64,000 nt of DNA from Knoxdaviesia capensis. Its lineage: Eukaryota; Ascomycota; Sordariomycetes; Microascales; Gondwanamycetaceae. Location: positions 1,724,144-1,788,143 of the forward strand of contig LNGK01000002.1 of the NCBI GenBank assembly GCA_001510575.1, written 5' to 3'. Below, one piece after another: positions 1 to 13,058 of the stretch (its first letter is position 1; every line of letters begins with the position of its first letter). Both the position numbers and the translations under genes were made by a program. Under the pieces are notes generated by a model. It was given only the letters and a program-made list of their open reading frames with translations, was not told the origin of the DNA and made no database searches.

Positions 1-686
1 ACGCGTAAAAGTCGGCCGACGATGACGAGTGGGTTAAGACTCTCAAGGGACGCGATCCTGAGGTGCAGAAAAAAATGTTAGGCGCGCTGTGGAGGCAGAG
101 GGGGAGTCCAGAAGTCAGTACAAAAAGCTGTGGCTTGAAGTGTCGTTTGTAAGATAAGAGGGGAAGAGGAAAAAATGTTGCAAGAGTGTGTGTGTATGTA
201 TGTGCGTGTGGTCTTGAATCGGTTGCCAACACGCGGGAGAGACAAGGGAGGAAGAAGGGGGAAGAGTTCGGTGAAGACCCAGAAAAAGCTCCGTTTGTAG
301 CCAGGAAGGGAAGAAAATCAAAAAGAGCTTTTATGTGGGTTGTGTGACTGTGGGTTTTTTTGGCAATCGAGGGTCGGGCTTCCGAGTGGAGAAAGTAAAT
401 ACCACGGAGAATGATTGGTGGTTTGTGGATTTGTTGTGATTCTCAGGATTGACTGACAGTCAGGTACCAAGAATCAAAACAAGAGGAAGAAGGGTGAATG
501 AAGGTGAGGGGAAGATGGAAGGACGAATGGGGAGGCGAGAGGAGGGGAAAGAAGAGGAAAAAAAGATGTGTAGCGTAAACACAGACAACGTACGTAGATC
601 GGGGATCCGAGACGGGGGGAGGGGAAGGGGGGGTAAGGAATGGTTCGTTCTAAAAGCGACAGGACATGAAAAGTGCAGTCCGGAGG

Positions 687-690
<4 letters not shown>

Positions 691-728
<38 letters not shown>
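691..728. repeat. (GA)n microsatellite
   Basis: About 19 uninterrupted GA units in purine-rich DNA, followed by a short GAA run. Confidence 0.95.
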
Positions 729-731
<3 letters not shown>

Positions 732-775
732 AGAAGAATAGGGGAGAATTTGTGGGAGGGCAAGAGAAGTTAAGG

Positions 776-811
776 GTAGTAGTAGTAGTGGGAGTAGTAG
801 TGGGAGTAGTA
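776..811. repeat. AGT trinucleotide repeat with GGG interruptions
   Basis: Runs of AGT units are broken twice by GTGGG, giving a compound minisatellite-like block with a period of about 12 bases in its second half. Confidence 0.85.
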
Positions 812-3705
812 AATAGTTGGTGGGAGAGAAGACGAAGAGTGTGGTGATAAAGGATAAGAGAATTGATCAAGATGATAAGATGTGGTGGATGAAAGGAAGG
901 AACAACCAAGAAGAGCACTTGCACTAATACACCCAAGCAAACGCACACATATACAGTATACACACAAACGCAGGGAATACAAGCCACAGACACAACAGTG
1001 CATAGCCAACTCAGATGGAGAAGATGAGCACAGTGAAGCAGAGCAGGCAAGCAAGACAGGAAGAAGAAGAAGGGGAAGAAGATACTAACAGTGGAAGAGA
1101 GAGGGAAAACTGGAACCACCACACAAAGGGAGAGCAGGATAACTGATTGACTCTCTTTGAGGGATTGGGGGAGGAAGAAAGAGAAAAACAGGTGAAGATG
1201 TAAAAAGAGGAGAAGCGAGAGAGGAGAGAGGATGCGAGGAGGAAAAAGGAAAATAAAATAAAAATGAAAGATAAAAAAGGCAACTTGGAAATTTTGAGAG
1301 GAGACAATTAAAGCGAATGCCATTAAGGTGGTGGCTATTAAGAAATTCAAGGGAAGGAGCAAACCATAGGGTCGCACGTGAAATGTTAAGCAGGAGCCAA
1401 AAAATCTGGTGCAGTGACACGGTAAATGCGCCTGAGGAAAAATAAAAACGAAAAAAAGTCCCTAGGATAAAATGGAAGGAACCACCCTCGCATACCAGAA
1501 GATCGGATTTATTCCTTTTTTTTCCCTTGGCTTCCTTCACTAGAGAGAGGCAAGACGGCGGCGGGCAAAAGACCAGAGAGGGCAAGAGGCAAACAACGGC
1601 GGCAGGAAAAGAAAAGAAAAAAAGAAAAATAGGTAGACCAGCAGACCTAGCCAAGACAAAACCAGCGAACAACAACAGACAGGAAACAGGGAACAAGCTG
1701 TTGTGATGATTATCCCAGACAGAAATTCGGCTCTGTTGGCCCGAAAAATTGCCCAAGTGCGCTTTTTATTTCTTTTTTTTTTATTTCTTTTTTTCTTTTT
1801 TGGCGGCTAGCCTTCCATCGTTCCTTCCTACACACCCAACCGGTTTTCTGCCCGTCGACCTGTTACTGCCGGCGTGCGATTTTTTCAGGTGCGATCGGCG
1901 GTTCCTGCCCTTGTGTCTGCTTTGTTTCTTTGGGATAGAATAGCGGTGCGTATGTGGCTTGGGTCTTCGCTTTTTTTTTTTTGGTTTGGTTGTCTCTCTC
2001 TCTTTTCTTTCCTAGCACTGGCCGGCCTGCTTTTCTCTCTCTCTGTGTGTCTTGATGGCTGTAATTCTCAGTGATGGTGGAGATCAACCGAGGAAGGAGG
2101 GGAGGCCCCAAAAAAACGTGGGAAGGGGCGGGTAAGTGGACCCCAACGAATGACGAGGGCGGTGGGTATTCCTTTTTTCTTTTGTTTCTTTTTGGGTGAA
2201 GAAGCGCGTTGGGGGAAGCTTTTGGTGTAAGTGCTTCCTTGCTTCCTTCACCTTGCCAGGAGGTGAACCCGCGTTGATAGCACCAACGCTGCTTAAGGGT
2301 TCCTTTCCAATTGCGACTTCCCCAAGGCTTCTTGTGAGTCGAGCTAGACCCAGAGTGTTCGTTTTGTCTCAACTGCCCTGCCAGCAGAAACAGGAAAGCA
2401 CCAGCTTGAGCAGGATGCAAGAACGGCAAGAGGGCATTGAGCAAGCAGAAAGCACTAGGTTCAAATGGGAAGGAACAACCCACACCACCTTGGCCGGAGG
2501 AAGGTGGAAGGAGCGACGTACGTGGATATGCACCGCGACTCCTACCAAAAAACACCCCCTAGTAACAGACGGGGAAAGAGCGAGATAGTGATCCGGGTCT
2601 TTCGTGTTCCACCTTGGGAAAATATTCCTGATCCAACTCGGAAGGAAAGAACAAAAGAAAGATAAGTGGTTACGTGATGATGCAACTTGCAATTCGCGTT
2701 TGCGGGTTTGTGTATCGTGTAATTATGCAGCGGAACGGTGAGGGGGGAAAAGCCAAAAAGGTGCAAACGGTGCATATATGCATGCACCAAGGCATTCTAG
2801 TTGAGGGGCATCAACGTGAACAGGCAGGAAAAGGGCAAAACAAGGAAACGCCATCTTCCAGAATGATGGATTCGGCAGACACGTACCTGTGAGTTGACGA
2901 ATCTGATATCGAAGATGTCTTCAAGAGTCAGAGAACAAACCAGGCTCCAGAAAAAAAAAGTGGTGGTCGGTGTCAGGGCGGCGGTTGGTGGGTGCGGACA
3001 CACAGGTTTCGCAGCAAGGGTGGAGCAAAAAGAAGGAAAATCGAAGGGGAGCAGAAGAACTCGACGGGATTAGAGAACAGATGGGTTTGTGTAAGTCGGC
3101 AAACAACGAAAAAAGAAAAAAAAAGAAGAAAAAAAGAGATATCCGCCCGAGCCCAGATGAAGACGGTTGAAAGAAATCTATAGAGAAGTTCGGACCAGAT
3201 TATAGGAATACGGAGTATACACGTGTACTGAATATACAGCGAAAAACCGGTATGTATACGGGATCTATATAGACGAAAAGATATATAGATATCGACAATA
3301 AATTATACAGTCAAGGAATTCAACCAACGGGAACAGGAAAGAGAAGAATAAAAAAAATGAAGGATTAAAAGAGGCAGAAGAAAGAGGAGAGAAGTGGAGG
3401 TGGTTAAGAGTGGATAAAAAGAAGACCCGAAGAAGAGAAAAGAACGAGGGGAAAGAGGGAAGAGGAGAAATAATGGAAGCAATTAGAAATTAGAATAAAT
3501 CAGCGACGGGTTTAGCGGTGATAGACTTAGTCCAATGGCTGGAGAGTCTATAGTGTGTTGTTGGCGCTTGCTGTAGCGGTGTATTATGAAAAGAAAATGA
3601 TGGTGTCCGGAGTCAGCCACCAATACGATTTATTAGTGAGAGAGGTGTGTGTAAGTACGCAATATACGTTGATACGGACAGTCCAGAGTCCAGGCACGTT
3701 TTTTT

Positions 3706-3732
3706 CTTTTTCTTTTTCTTTTTCTTTTTCTT
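3706..3732. repeat. (CTTTTT)n hexamer repeat
   Basis: About four to five tandem CTTTTT units in a pyrimidine tract. Confidence 0.85.
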
Positions 3733-5300
3733 TTGCCTTTTTATCTTGTTCCTAACTCGATGAGGACCCGATCAATGAAAAGTCCGTCGAAAGATTCGCC
3801 ACCCGAACACTCGGCGAACATACGGTGAAGACAAGCCAGCCTTGATCACCAGGCCACCGGGAATTTAGCCATCGAGGAGTTTAACTTTTTTTCTCGTTTC
3901 TCTTAAAGTCACCTGTAACTTGCAGGCCCTTATTGAAACCGAACTTCGGGAAGCGGGGGATGAGGACAACAAGGAGCGAAAAGGGAGGCTGGGATTGGCC
4001 CGCCGAGGCTGGGGGGGGGATTTGTCTACGTGCACTTACACAGATATAATTTGGCGGGCATTATTTGCAGACGCCACGCTATGGTGGCTGAAGCTCGAGA
4101 TATATGTGAAGAGACTGGATGAGGGAGCATTTTTGAAGAGAAAGGAGCGGTGTCTATGTGCCAGTCTCGATGAACTGCGCCGTATACAGTGCAGTACTGG
4201 AATGGAGTCATCACCAACAATGCGATGATATCTGTTTGTCACCTTCTCTGTTTCCTGCTTTTACCGGGTCAGAAACTAGTGGCCAAAGATAGGAGCCTCA
4301 AGAACCAGACGGAAAAAAAAGAACCACCAGATGATTCAACCACTCAACCACCCTCTTTCTTTTGGCCACCGAAGACCGCACGATGCGATTTGCTCAGAGC
4401 CGAAGAAAAGAAAGAAAAAGAAAAATACGACTCTAACTTCCAAAAAGTCATGGACTGGGGGGGGCGTGTAGAGCCGGGGGGTTCCAGTCCGGGGGCGTGC
4501 GCGTATGAAGGCCCTTTTCGTTATACATGCTATCTGGGTCCAAAAAAAAAATGCGAGGATTTCTCTCTTTCTTCTCTCTGACTTTTGCCCGCTCTCTTCT
4601 TTTGCGTCCTTTATCACCGAACCACTAGCAAGGTTTGTGTTGAAGATTTAGACCTTTTTCCTTTTTTTCCTTTTTTTTTATTGCTTGCTCTGGTCGAGTC
4701 TTGTCTCTCCTACACGGTATACGTGGACTAATAGTTGCAGTAGTAGTAAGAGGACGGGTTTTTCCCGCCTTCTGTTTGGCTCGGCGTTGGCGCGTCTGTC
4801 GCCCTCCAAACCCTCCGAAATCCCGGAGACTGCAGATGAGGGGTTCGAAATGGACAGGAAAAAGGGGCTCTTCGGACCTACCGTGCGTTTTATTTTCTTC
4901 TAGTACCTCTTCTAGTCGGCGTTCCTAGCCCCCAACGTGAGCGGACTAGAATGTCGACGTTGTGGGTAAGAAGACCCCATCTTCGATGTTCAGGTTTCGG
5001 TGTGGTGCGTGGCGGGCCACTCTTTGACCACCCAACGGCTTGGAAGCTCACCGAGCCGCCCAGCAGAGCAAACACGCAAGATATATCCAGAGGCCGTTCT
5101 GGTTGTCCGTTCAGTTTGTTGGTGGAGGGGGAGCAGACGAGGGGGAGGGGGAAAGGGCTCCAGAATAAATTATATCCAGTCTATAAAGTGGACCAGAATC
5201 CAGATTTCCCAGCGATGACGATGACGGGATGCGAGATCGAAGTGAACAGGCAACGCACGGAGCAATGAAAGGGGGGGAGGGGCCACAAGAGGCTGTTTTT

Positions 5301-5326
5301 GGGGGGGGAGGGGGAGGGGGAGGGGG
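5301..5326 (+). repeat. G-quadruplex-type G tract
   Basis: Four runs of five to eight G are separated by single A residues. This meets the standard quadruplex pattern with one-base loops. It lies in a gene-free region. Confidence 0.85.
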
Positions 5327-6571
5327 CCACTCTCTCAGTTTTTGGTTGCTTTTGCTTGTTGTTCATCTATGGAGATGGTCAGAAGTGAGTTGACTGGTGG
5401 GACTCTCAGCGGAAGGAAAGAGGAAAAAGAAAGCAGATATGTGAACATGGCACTTGCATGATATACGGAGCACCTAGAGTAGTATATGTACAGCAAGTAT
5501 ATCATGTCACCACTAGCAAGACAGCTGAAAAAGACAGGAAAAAGGAAATCCACGGCTTCAGGGCCGTGTGTCCTGGATTCCCACGAATCACAGCCGGCGA
5601 TCGTCGTTGGCTCTGCTCATAAGGTGATAGGCCATCGTTCCACCCCTCCCTCTCCCCCCCTCCATCTTGGACGAACTCTGTCATCCTTCGTGCCGTCTCT
5701 TTCTTCGATACGAACGCGGTGTTGTGCAGGTGACAGCCAGGCAACAAACATCGATTACTGATCGGCCGTTTGCTGAGGCCCGGCCACTCCCCCCCCTTCC
5801 CTCTCCTTCTCTCTCTCTCTCTAGGCCTAAGGCAGCTTGCCGAAGTCGGTCAGACACGGCCAGAAACACAGGACGGTGAGCATATGTACGGAACCGCAAG
5901 GCCTCACCGCTCCAACGGATATTTTTTCCTCTTCTTCGTACCAGTGTTGTCCGGTGATTTCCAATTCTATGGAGGGGGACCTGGATCGGGATTAGCACGA
6001 CCAGTCCCATCATAAATTCCCACTTTACAAACGCCTTAGGGGAGGAAACCGTGTGGCTTTTTTTTTCTTTTTCAGGGCCCCACGGTGGGAGAGAGAGTCC
6101 AGCCAAACAGAAACTCTCTTTTTCCTTCAAAATTTCTTATCCCCAAAATAACCATCTCTTTTTTTTTTTCTTTTTTTTGCTTTCCGCTGCACCCACAAAA
6201 AAAATAGCACCACGGAGGGGGAGGGGTATATTGGAGACGGGAGTGATGGGGGCCCCTTGTGGATTCAAACAACGGCATGAATAACGCAAGAGGACCACGC
6301 CCTGAAGACAAGGAAAAATTGGGTGCTGTTGTGTCTATTACTCTCTCAACCGCAATATAATGGGGTTCGTTAGACAGCCAGAGCGCGTCCCTGGATCTTT
6401 TCTCTGGCGTGGGTAAAGTTCTGAGGCTCAAAACGAAACACGGCATCACGGTCGAAAGATGGGGGGCGCGCGCGTGTGTGGAATCAGGATAATGGCGGGA
6501 TCTTAGATGAGAAGGGTGGGATGTTTTCCAACCCCAATCCCAGATCTTCCTTTTGCCTTTGTTGCCTCTTG

Positions 6572-6573
<2 letters not shown>

Positions 6574-6615
<42 letters not shown>
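6574..6615. repeat. (CT)n microsatellite
   Basis: 21 uninterrupted CT units. The open frames crossing it on both strands are artefacts made of Ser-Leu or Arg-Glu dipeptides. Confidence 0.95.
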
Positions 6616-6617
<2 letters not shown>

Positions 6618-9600
6618 AAACAGCCTGTTCGATGTTTGATACATGTCGCCTCCTCCCAAGGGCCCTCGTATAGCATTAACACCCTCCAAATGCGGCACCC
6701 CAAGGCTAATAGCGAAGAAAAGAAAAAATTACTCCTCGCCACACACGCGTAATGCTTGGTGCTTAGTCGGCACGTAGTCATCGCCGACGGCGACGGCGGC
6801 TTAACGATGTCAGGGCTTTGAGGAAGTAAGATTTTAATTGCACATATCTGTGATGGCGGGAAAGGGAATGTCGGGGGTGTTTTTGGATGTCCAGCCACGG
6901 GCTTCTTTTCGCCAGCTTCGGCATCATGCCCCGCCCATGTCCCTCCTTTTTTTTCTCTTGTGCTGGTTCCCTCTTTATAACCTTTTGTGTGCTCCACTTC
7001 CAATGTTGCTATTGTGCGTCGTGCCATATAAAATCGTCCATCCACGTATCTACCATATCGAGCAGAGTGGGCTTTTCCAGACTGCAACGTGAGCCCAAAG
7101 CCTGCAACCCATTCATCTCAACATTGGACGGTCAGTTTTCAGTATGGCCAGCCAACTCCAGGCTCTTTTTTTCTCCCTCTCCCTCTCTCTAGCTCTCTTG
7201 GGAGGATGAGTTGTCGTAGCTTGCAGCGAGCGAACGCCCTTTCGGTCGGCCCGGCTGCAGTTATATCCGTCGGAACAACAACACGTCAAACCCAAACCCC
7301 CCCGACTTCCAGAGCCGTGCATAAACAGGAAATGAAAAAGAAAAATACAACCGCTTTTAAACGGCCCAGAAGCTACATAGCAGTTAGCATCATACATATA
7401 TCACGCTCTGTTATATAGTGTTCATATGGATCATTTTCTTTCCCAGGCTATTGCTCGTCGGGTGTACTGTGGTGAGTTCGTTCAGCTTTCATCCTGATAG
7501 AGGAATAATGGGAGGTGAACGATGCATTTCGCAGCACAGAAAAGCATGCCCTCGGCAAGCCGGCGGTTCACGGTTTACGGGAAATACCTAGTGCCCGACT
7601 GTACTGGGCTTGGGTACCAATCTTCCCTTGATGCAGACAGAAATAAGCCCACTATCAAAAAGCCGGTCAGTGTGCAGGGCCCCTCGTCGCAGCGACAAAA
7701 TAAAAGAGAAAAAAGTAACCTGTATTAAAAGAGGCGCGCTGGCCGCCCAATAATTCTTCGCTTCCCTGCCCTCGACTTTTTTTCCGTGTGTGTGTGTGTG
7801 TGCCCCAAATGGAAGAAGTGTTTCCGAGACCACCCCTCCCTCCTCTCACGTAAGTTCTGCTTCTTCTTTGGAGTTTGACATACCAAGGGAATTTTGAATT
7901 CTTTCTTCCTGGTGGTTGGTTCACTTGGCCCCGGCCGCCCCAGGCATGTCTTGTCTTATCGAATATATTTTACGTGTAAACCTCCCCCTCTCAGAAAAAA
8001 AGGAAAAAACAACCCCCCCCCCCAGCACTGGGTTTCGGCGATAGCCCGACGACGCCAGCTTAGACTATGCCGGTGGGAGGAATTTTAAGGCCGGAAGACG
8101 AGCAAAGACTTTTAGTGCAGGATCCGACGTCGAGCAATATTGTGTTTTTTGTTAAAAAATTATTAAAAGCTTCTCCTATTTTGTTTGCTACGAAGATTCT
8201 GTCTCAGGTTCCAAGTGACGGGCGCTCCTCGCGGGTATCGTCCAAAGGTGCTCTCTTCAACACTTTGATTTCCCCATCCCCCTCTCTCTGGTTGACCTGT
8301 GACCGAAACAAAGCGATCGATCACCAGATGAACAGAGCCGGACGAAAAAGAAAAGGGGGGGTTTTGATGTGAAGACGATCAGTGTTGGGATGATAGACAA
8401 CAGGGCCCTTCAAGCAAGCCCCCAAGGACTGTCTCTCTTCCTAGAAGAAGCACCACAAATGAGATGTTCGGGCCGTAAGAGGGATCCGTCCCAGATTCCA
8501 ACCCACATTGTGGATATTTGTGTTTTCTGGTTCTGTGTCTTCCAGAAACCGATATCTGTTTTAATGGAATTTACACGGGGTAAGACTGAAGGGGGCAGAG
8601 ACAGCCGCCTCTACCACCTACCACCCCCCAAAAAGCCCTTGCGGATTAGGTTCGAGGAGACCCTGCTTTTTGCGACAGGCCTTGTCTGTTCCGGCCGAAT
8701 GGCGTTTTCTAGATTTCTTTTTCTCTTCCGGTTTGTTGTTGCAGGGGACCCAGGGGACGTGTGTTTCCTTGAGGAGTGTTTGTGTTCCTCCCCGCTCTGC
8801 GGCGCATTTCGTGTGCGTGTGTCTGTGTGTGCCCCGTCATTCTGAAGGGGGCCCTAAATGTCCATGCTGGTTCTTTGTTCTTCTCCTCTTCTTCGACGTA
8901 TTTCGGCTCAGGCTGTGAGAGATTCGCTTTTCCCATCCGTGCATGGTGGCACTCTCTAACCACTGCACCGCTTTTTAACCTAAGCGAGATGCCCAGGCAC
9001 AACCCAAGCAGCCAGTGTCCATGGTCAAGCAGCGACAACCCGAACCAAAGAAAAAATAATAATAATAAAAGGGCGAGCAAGACGTAGAGTGAGAGGCGTG
9101 TGTCAACGGCAGTGGCTGTTCAATGGTGAAGCGAAGTAATCTATCTATTTTTCCTAGGTTAGACCTAGCATTTGTGTCTTATGCGTGCTCACCGCCTGTT
9201 GGGCGTGAAAGTTTGACGAAGAAGATGTCAACCGACCACCACCAAACAAACACCCGTCAAGTCACCCGACAGGGAAAAAAATAATAATAACGAGCAGGTT
9301 GTAACCCGCGAGGAAGAGAATGAGACGAGCGAATTTCGGCCGTCGCTGGTGTCTTATTGGCGTGTCCAGGGCAGGTGTTCCGGAACTCGCCCGTTTCGGC
9401 TTTTTTGGTTTTTTTCTGTTTTTTTTACAGTCTGATACACGATGCGTCTTGACTGTGTGTGTCCCTTTTGTTGTGTAAATCCCCTGAGCATCCCACGTCT
9501 TGCAGCTTGGAAGAAGCGAGTTAACAGGTGAACAAACAGCGCCGTCGATGATAGCTTCTGAAAGATAAAACAGGAAGGAAAAAAAAAAAAAAGCGACAGT

Positions 9601-9838
9601 CTAGCCCGAAGTGGTGGCCGAGCCGAGGATATTCACATCATGGTAGCGGTCATAGGCATTGATTATAAACTTTTACCAAAGCACACACCATTTATAGCCC
9701 TCAAGTTTCGGTATAGTTCACCTTCGCGTCCAATTATTTGGGGGGGGGGTTATTTTCTTTCTTCCTTTCCTGCCTGCCATTTTATTTCCTCGCTTCGGCA
9801 AATATGGGTTGAGTTCCGTGCGGTGCCGCTTGAGCCGC

Positions 9839-9852
9839 TAGGGTTAGGGTTG
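9839..9852 (+). promoter_or_regulatory. interstitial telomere-like repeat (TAGGGTTAGGGTTG)
   Basis: Two adjacent copies of the fungal telomere unit TTAGGG lie in non-coding DNA. Single and double copies recur elsewhere in the window, several of them upstream of housekeeping genes. Confidence 0.6.
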
Positions 9853-11544
9853 TCGGTCGGGTCATTGCCAGCTGCTCCAGTTTGACCTCCATGGCTCCAA
9901 CCCCAGATCTCCATCATTACCCGTCAGACCACAGCACGGCACACACATATGTAGCCTATGCATTGCATAGAGGCAGGCAAAGTTACACCACCGAATGTCA
10001 GGTGTGACGACTTGGGTTGGCGTTCTACAGATGTGCATACTGGATATACAGTATTCACACTGGAATATCAACCAAGGCGCCCAGCCGGACACACCGATAA
10101 TCGCATAGCGCCATACCGGCCGAGAGAACCACGAACTCGAAGTTCACACATCACCGAAGATGAACGGTCCCAAAAAATCCAGAAGCCAACGAACGCGGCG
10201 ATCACTAACCTCCTCCACCCCTCTCTTTCTGCCGATAGTACGCACACGCTCTAAAAACAACCATCACCCGCCGACTCGGTTTTTTGTTTCTCCACCACCA
10301 GGGCCCCCTTTCAGCGGCGAAGCGGCTATGAGTGGCCCCCCTGAGAGTTGCGCATGCGGTGTGTTATTTAGCAACTCCAGTACAGGACACATGGACAGTG
10401 GACGCCTGGACGGAAAAGAAAAAGACAGAGAAACGAGAGAGCAGAAGAACAAGGGCCCCCTCTCTCCCATCGGCGCATTGACCCTTTTAAGCCGAGACTA
10501 ACTGGCTGGAGATTGATGATGATGGTGCGAGATAGACTAAAACTCTAGGCAGGCTTTCCAGGTATACCAAGCGAAATAAATCGGACAGGCTGGCGGTCAA
10601 GGTAGGCTGGGAAACTAACACCACGTTCCTGGACGTTGGGTAACAGTGGGTGCTGGATGGATGGCGTCAAAGATGGAGGAGGTCCATCGAGTGAGTGGTA
10701 GTGACAGTAACGCTGATTTGTGTGCAATATATTCCTGGCTGGAGGCTACGAGTATATGCGCTCGAGTCAGAGCGCGCGGTCTACGTCGTAGTTGTCTTGG
10801 CCCCCCAATCTACGGCCCATAAGTTCCCGGCATCCAATTTATAGAGTTTCCGCCCAAAGTGTGGGTTATTGCAAGAAAAAAACCGAAGCAGACCGCAGAC
10901 CTTAAAAATAGGGTCTCCGAAGGGGGGGGAAGAAGACACCGAGAAGGCAAGAAAATAAAATAGGAGATCTGTCTGTTCGTTCGTGCATCCCGGGTACGTG
11001 GTTGCTGCCTCCTGTATCTCTGTCTCGCCGCCTTCTTTCTCGTCAAAGGGTCATCCTGGCGACGCTGAGCCCACAGCCGGTATGAGCACTTAACCTACAC
11101 TATACTATTAGTTTCACCATCGTCCCTCGACTACAGGACTATGTGGTTGGCCGCGGAAATATATATATAATTTTGCGTGTTCTGGAGCGATCGACTTTCC
11201 TACTCTTAGGAAGGCTCGCGCGTGTGTGCTTGATTGTTTGATCCGACGGACAAAGGACTTTGAAAGCCGTACGCCCCGCCCCTTAGGGGGAGCGGCTTTG
11301 CCGTCGGTCGTCCCGGCAGACAAGAGAGCACGTCCAAACCAGAGAGAGAAAAGAAATCTTTTTTTTTCTCCCGCTTCCCGGTCTACTTCTGACTAATTGG
11401 TGTTGGATCCAGGAACGCGGTGCTCGGTCTAACTATCGACTAGATAATTCTTCAGACCTCTCAATCCCGGTGTTATTCCCGGCCATGGTGTTTTCTCCTG
11501 TTCTTCCTGGTTTTCCGTTTTTTTTCTTCTTCTAACTGCGTGAC

Positions 11545-11757
11545 TTGCGGATGGCGGCCCTAAGATTTGACGACGGTGACGGGGTAGTCCACCAGTCCAG
11601 CTTCGGAGGGGGGTTTTCGCTGGACGATGTACACCGTACACCGCAGGATCCGGACAGATATGCCCCTCGCCACCCGTTGAGGGCAGACCGGGAAGATACG
11701 AGAATTCCTCCAGGGCCGTGGTACTACCGCCCCCCTTGGAATCCAACCTGTCGATGA
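11545..11757 (+). other. weak short open frame, status unknown
   Basis: A 70-codon frame is notable only because its C-terminal half is rich in Asp, Arg, Pro and aromatic residues rather than being a translated microsatellite. I do not recognise it. No clear splice partners are visible, and an opposite-strand frame overlaps it. It is recorded as the least random-looking peptide in the left desert and is not proposed as a confident gene. Confidence 0.12.
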
Positions 11758-12190
11758 GCCGGGCTCATACGTTGTTTTTCGTTGGCTCGTTCTCAGTTCT
11801 ACACGGTGAAGAAATCAGTGTGCCGGGCCGGGACAAACTGCCCGAGAAAAGGGGAGGGGGAGGAGGGCCGGAATGCGCGAAAGAGAGAGACATACAGAAA
11901 GACGGGCGGGTGCGCGGGTGCGGGCTCCATACGGGAGACAGACAGACGGCTCGACAGCAAACATATGCTGGAGTTTTTAATGTGGGTAGACAGCCGACGT
12001 TTCGCCCGTTTGGAGGTTGATGTTCATGCAGACACAGCTGGGTCCGCAAAACCAGCGGTTTCAGCGGTCGGAGGTGGACTCTGTGAGAGGCTCTCGAAGC
12101 CTGAGCGGTCCCCGTATCTGCGTCTCTTCCACTCTCGGTGCCATGCCATGTCCGCTGAACAGAATTAAGCAAGATGTGTTTGTTCCCACA

Positions 12191-12221
12191 GGGGGGGGGG
12201 GGGGGGGGGGGNGGGGGGGGG
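12191..12221 (+). repeat. poly-G homopolymer with ambiguous base
   Basis: About 30 consecutive G with one undetermined base at 12212. Its true length is uncertain because it is a sequencing-difficult homopolymer. Confidence 0.9.
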
Positions 12222-12726
12222 CCGCTATACTCACCCCCCCCACCGCCGGTTTGAAATCTCCGTTCCTGGATGGAGAGTTTGTCTTCTTCTCTTCCTTCAG
12301 TTTTGGGTTCCGCAAGGAGCTTTTGTTGTACCCGTTTCAGAGGTGGCGACAACACCTTTCGCCTAACACGACCAGCAAAAAGGCTCTGTCTCACCCGAGA
12401 TGAAGAAAAAAAGCCCTCCGCTCACAGTGACTTGCGCGACATTGCGTGAGGTCCGGCTTGCGCGACCTTCACATGCGACGCGAATCCGAAGAGCCAGAGA
12501 GAAAAGGAACCACTCGCAAAAGAAGAAGAAAAAAACCAATCTCGGCCCTCACTCAGCTCACTCTGCGGCGGATGACCTTGACCTGAGCCTTTTCTCCTCT
12601 CTGCAGCATGTTCTCTGACGGCACTGGCGGCGTGCACACACACGCGATGTGTTCTGGTGGTGTTTGTCCCTGTGCTGTACAGAGTGCGTTGTGCAAGCAT
12701 GCCTGCCCACCTATAGCGGGCCCATG

Positions 12727-12750
12727 ATATACTGTACAGTACAGTATATA
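12727..12750. repeat. TACTGTACAGTA-type palindromic cluster
   Basis: Overlapping copies of ACTGTACAGT flanked by TATA form an almost symmetric sequence. The same core recurs at several other places in the window. Confidence 0.6.
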
Positions 12751-13004
12751 CCAGCGAAGGATCGATCAATGGAGCAATTTTCTAGAAGCCCGAGAGGGAA
12801 CAGATCCGCCAGACAGCAGAGAAAAACACACCAACCACCCCCGAAGTCAAAGACTTCCAGGGCGGGTCTGCGACTTGTGTGCTGTGAACTGTGGCCCTCT
12901 CTCCATTTTTTATTTCCTTGGGGTGTGAATTTCCATTTTTATCCGCTGCACTCTTCTTCTAGCGAATTGGCCCCCAACGGGCTTTAGAGTGTGCTGGCTC
13001 CTGG

Positions 13005-13058
13005 TCTTTTTTCTTCTTTTTTTTCTTCTTTTTTTTCTTCCTTTTTTCTTTTTCTTTT
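13005..13058. repeat. T-rich pyrimidine tract, period about 12
   Basis: Three imperfect units of TTCTTC followed by poly-T. Simple sequence with no coding support. Confidence 0.8.

Larger units (their letters stand above)
1..3540. other. gene-free, purine-rich left end
   Basis: I see no gene here. The plus strand is strongly purine-rich from 1 to about 1730 and again around 2930-3540, with GA and AGT microsatellites. A pyrimidine-rich stretch lies at about 1770-2060. The long open frames on the minus strand (for example 460-1377, 1085-1756 and 1863-2555) are open because pyrimidine-rich DNA has few stops. Their products are runs of Ser, Leu, Phe and Pro with no recognisable domain. Read on the minus strand, the region resembles the pyrimidine-rich promoter and leader of a fungal gene that would start to the left of position 1. 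That last point is inference. Confidence 0.6.
3541..9830. other. intergenic desert, no supported gene
   Basis: No open frame shows a recognisable domain, a credible exon chain or the G/C-ending codon use of the confirmed genes. The longest (6072-6698 minus, 6503-7087 minus, 8369-8845 plus) are mixtures of unrelated residues interrupted by translated microsatellites. The stretch holds a CTTTTT repeat, a four-tract G run at 5301-5326, a long CT repeat at 6574-6615, a short GT repeat near 7785 and many poly-T tracts. An unusual gene with short exons could be missed by eye. Confidence 0.55.

Noticed and set aside
460..1756. Long minus-strand open frames of 305 and 223 codons
   Set aside because: Products are Ser/Leu/Phe/Pro-rich translations of pyrimidine tracts and a GA microsatellite, with no domain; scarcity of stops in such DNA explains them.
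6072..7087. Two minus-strand frames of about 200 codons crossing the CT repeat
   Set aside because: They include long Arg-Glu dipeptide runs from the microsatellite, and the flanking residues show no family or coding bias.
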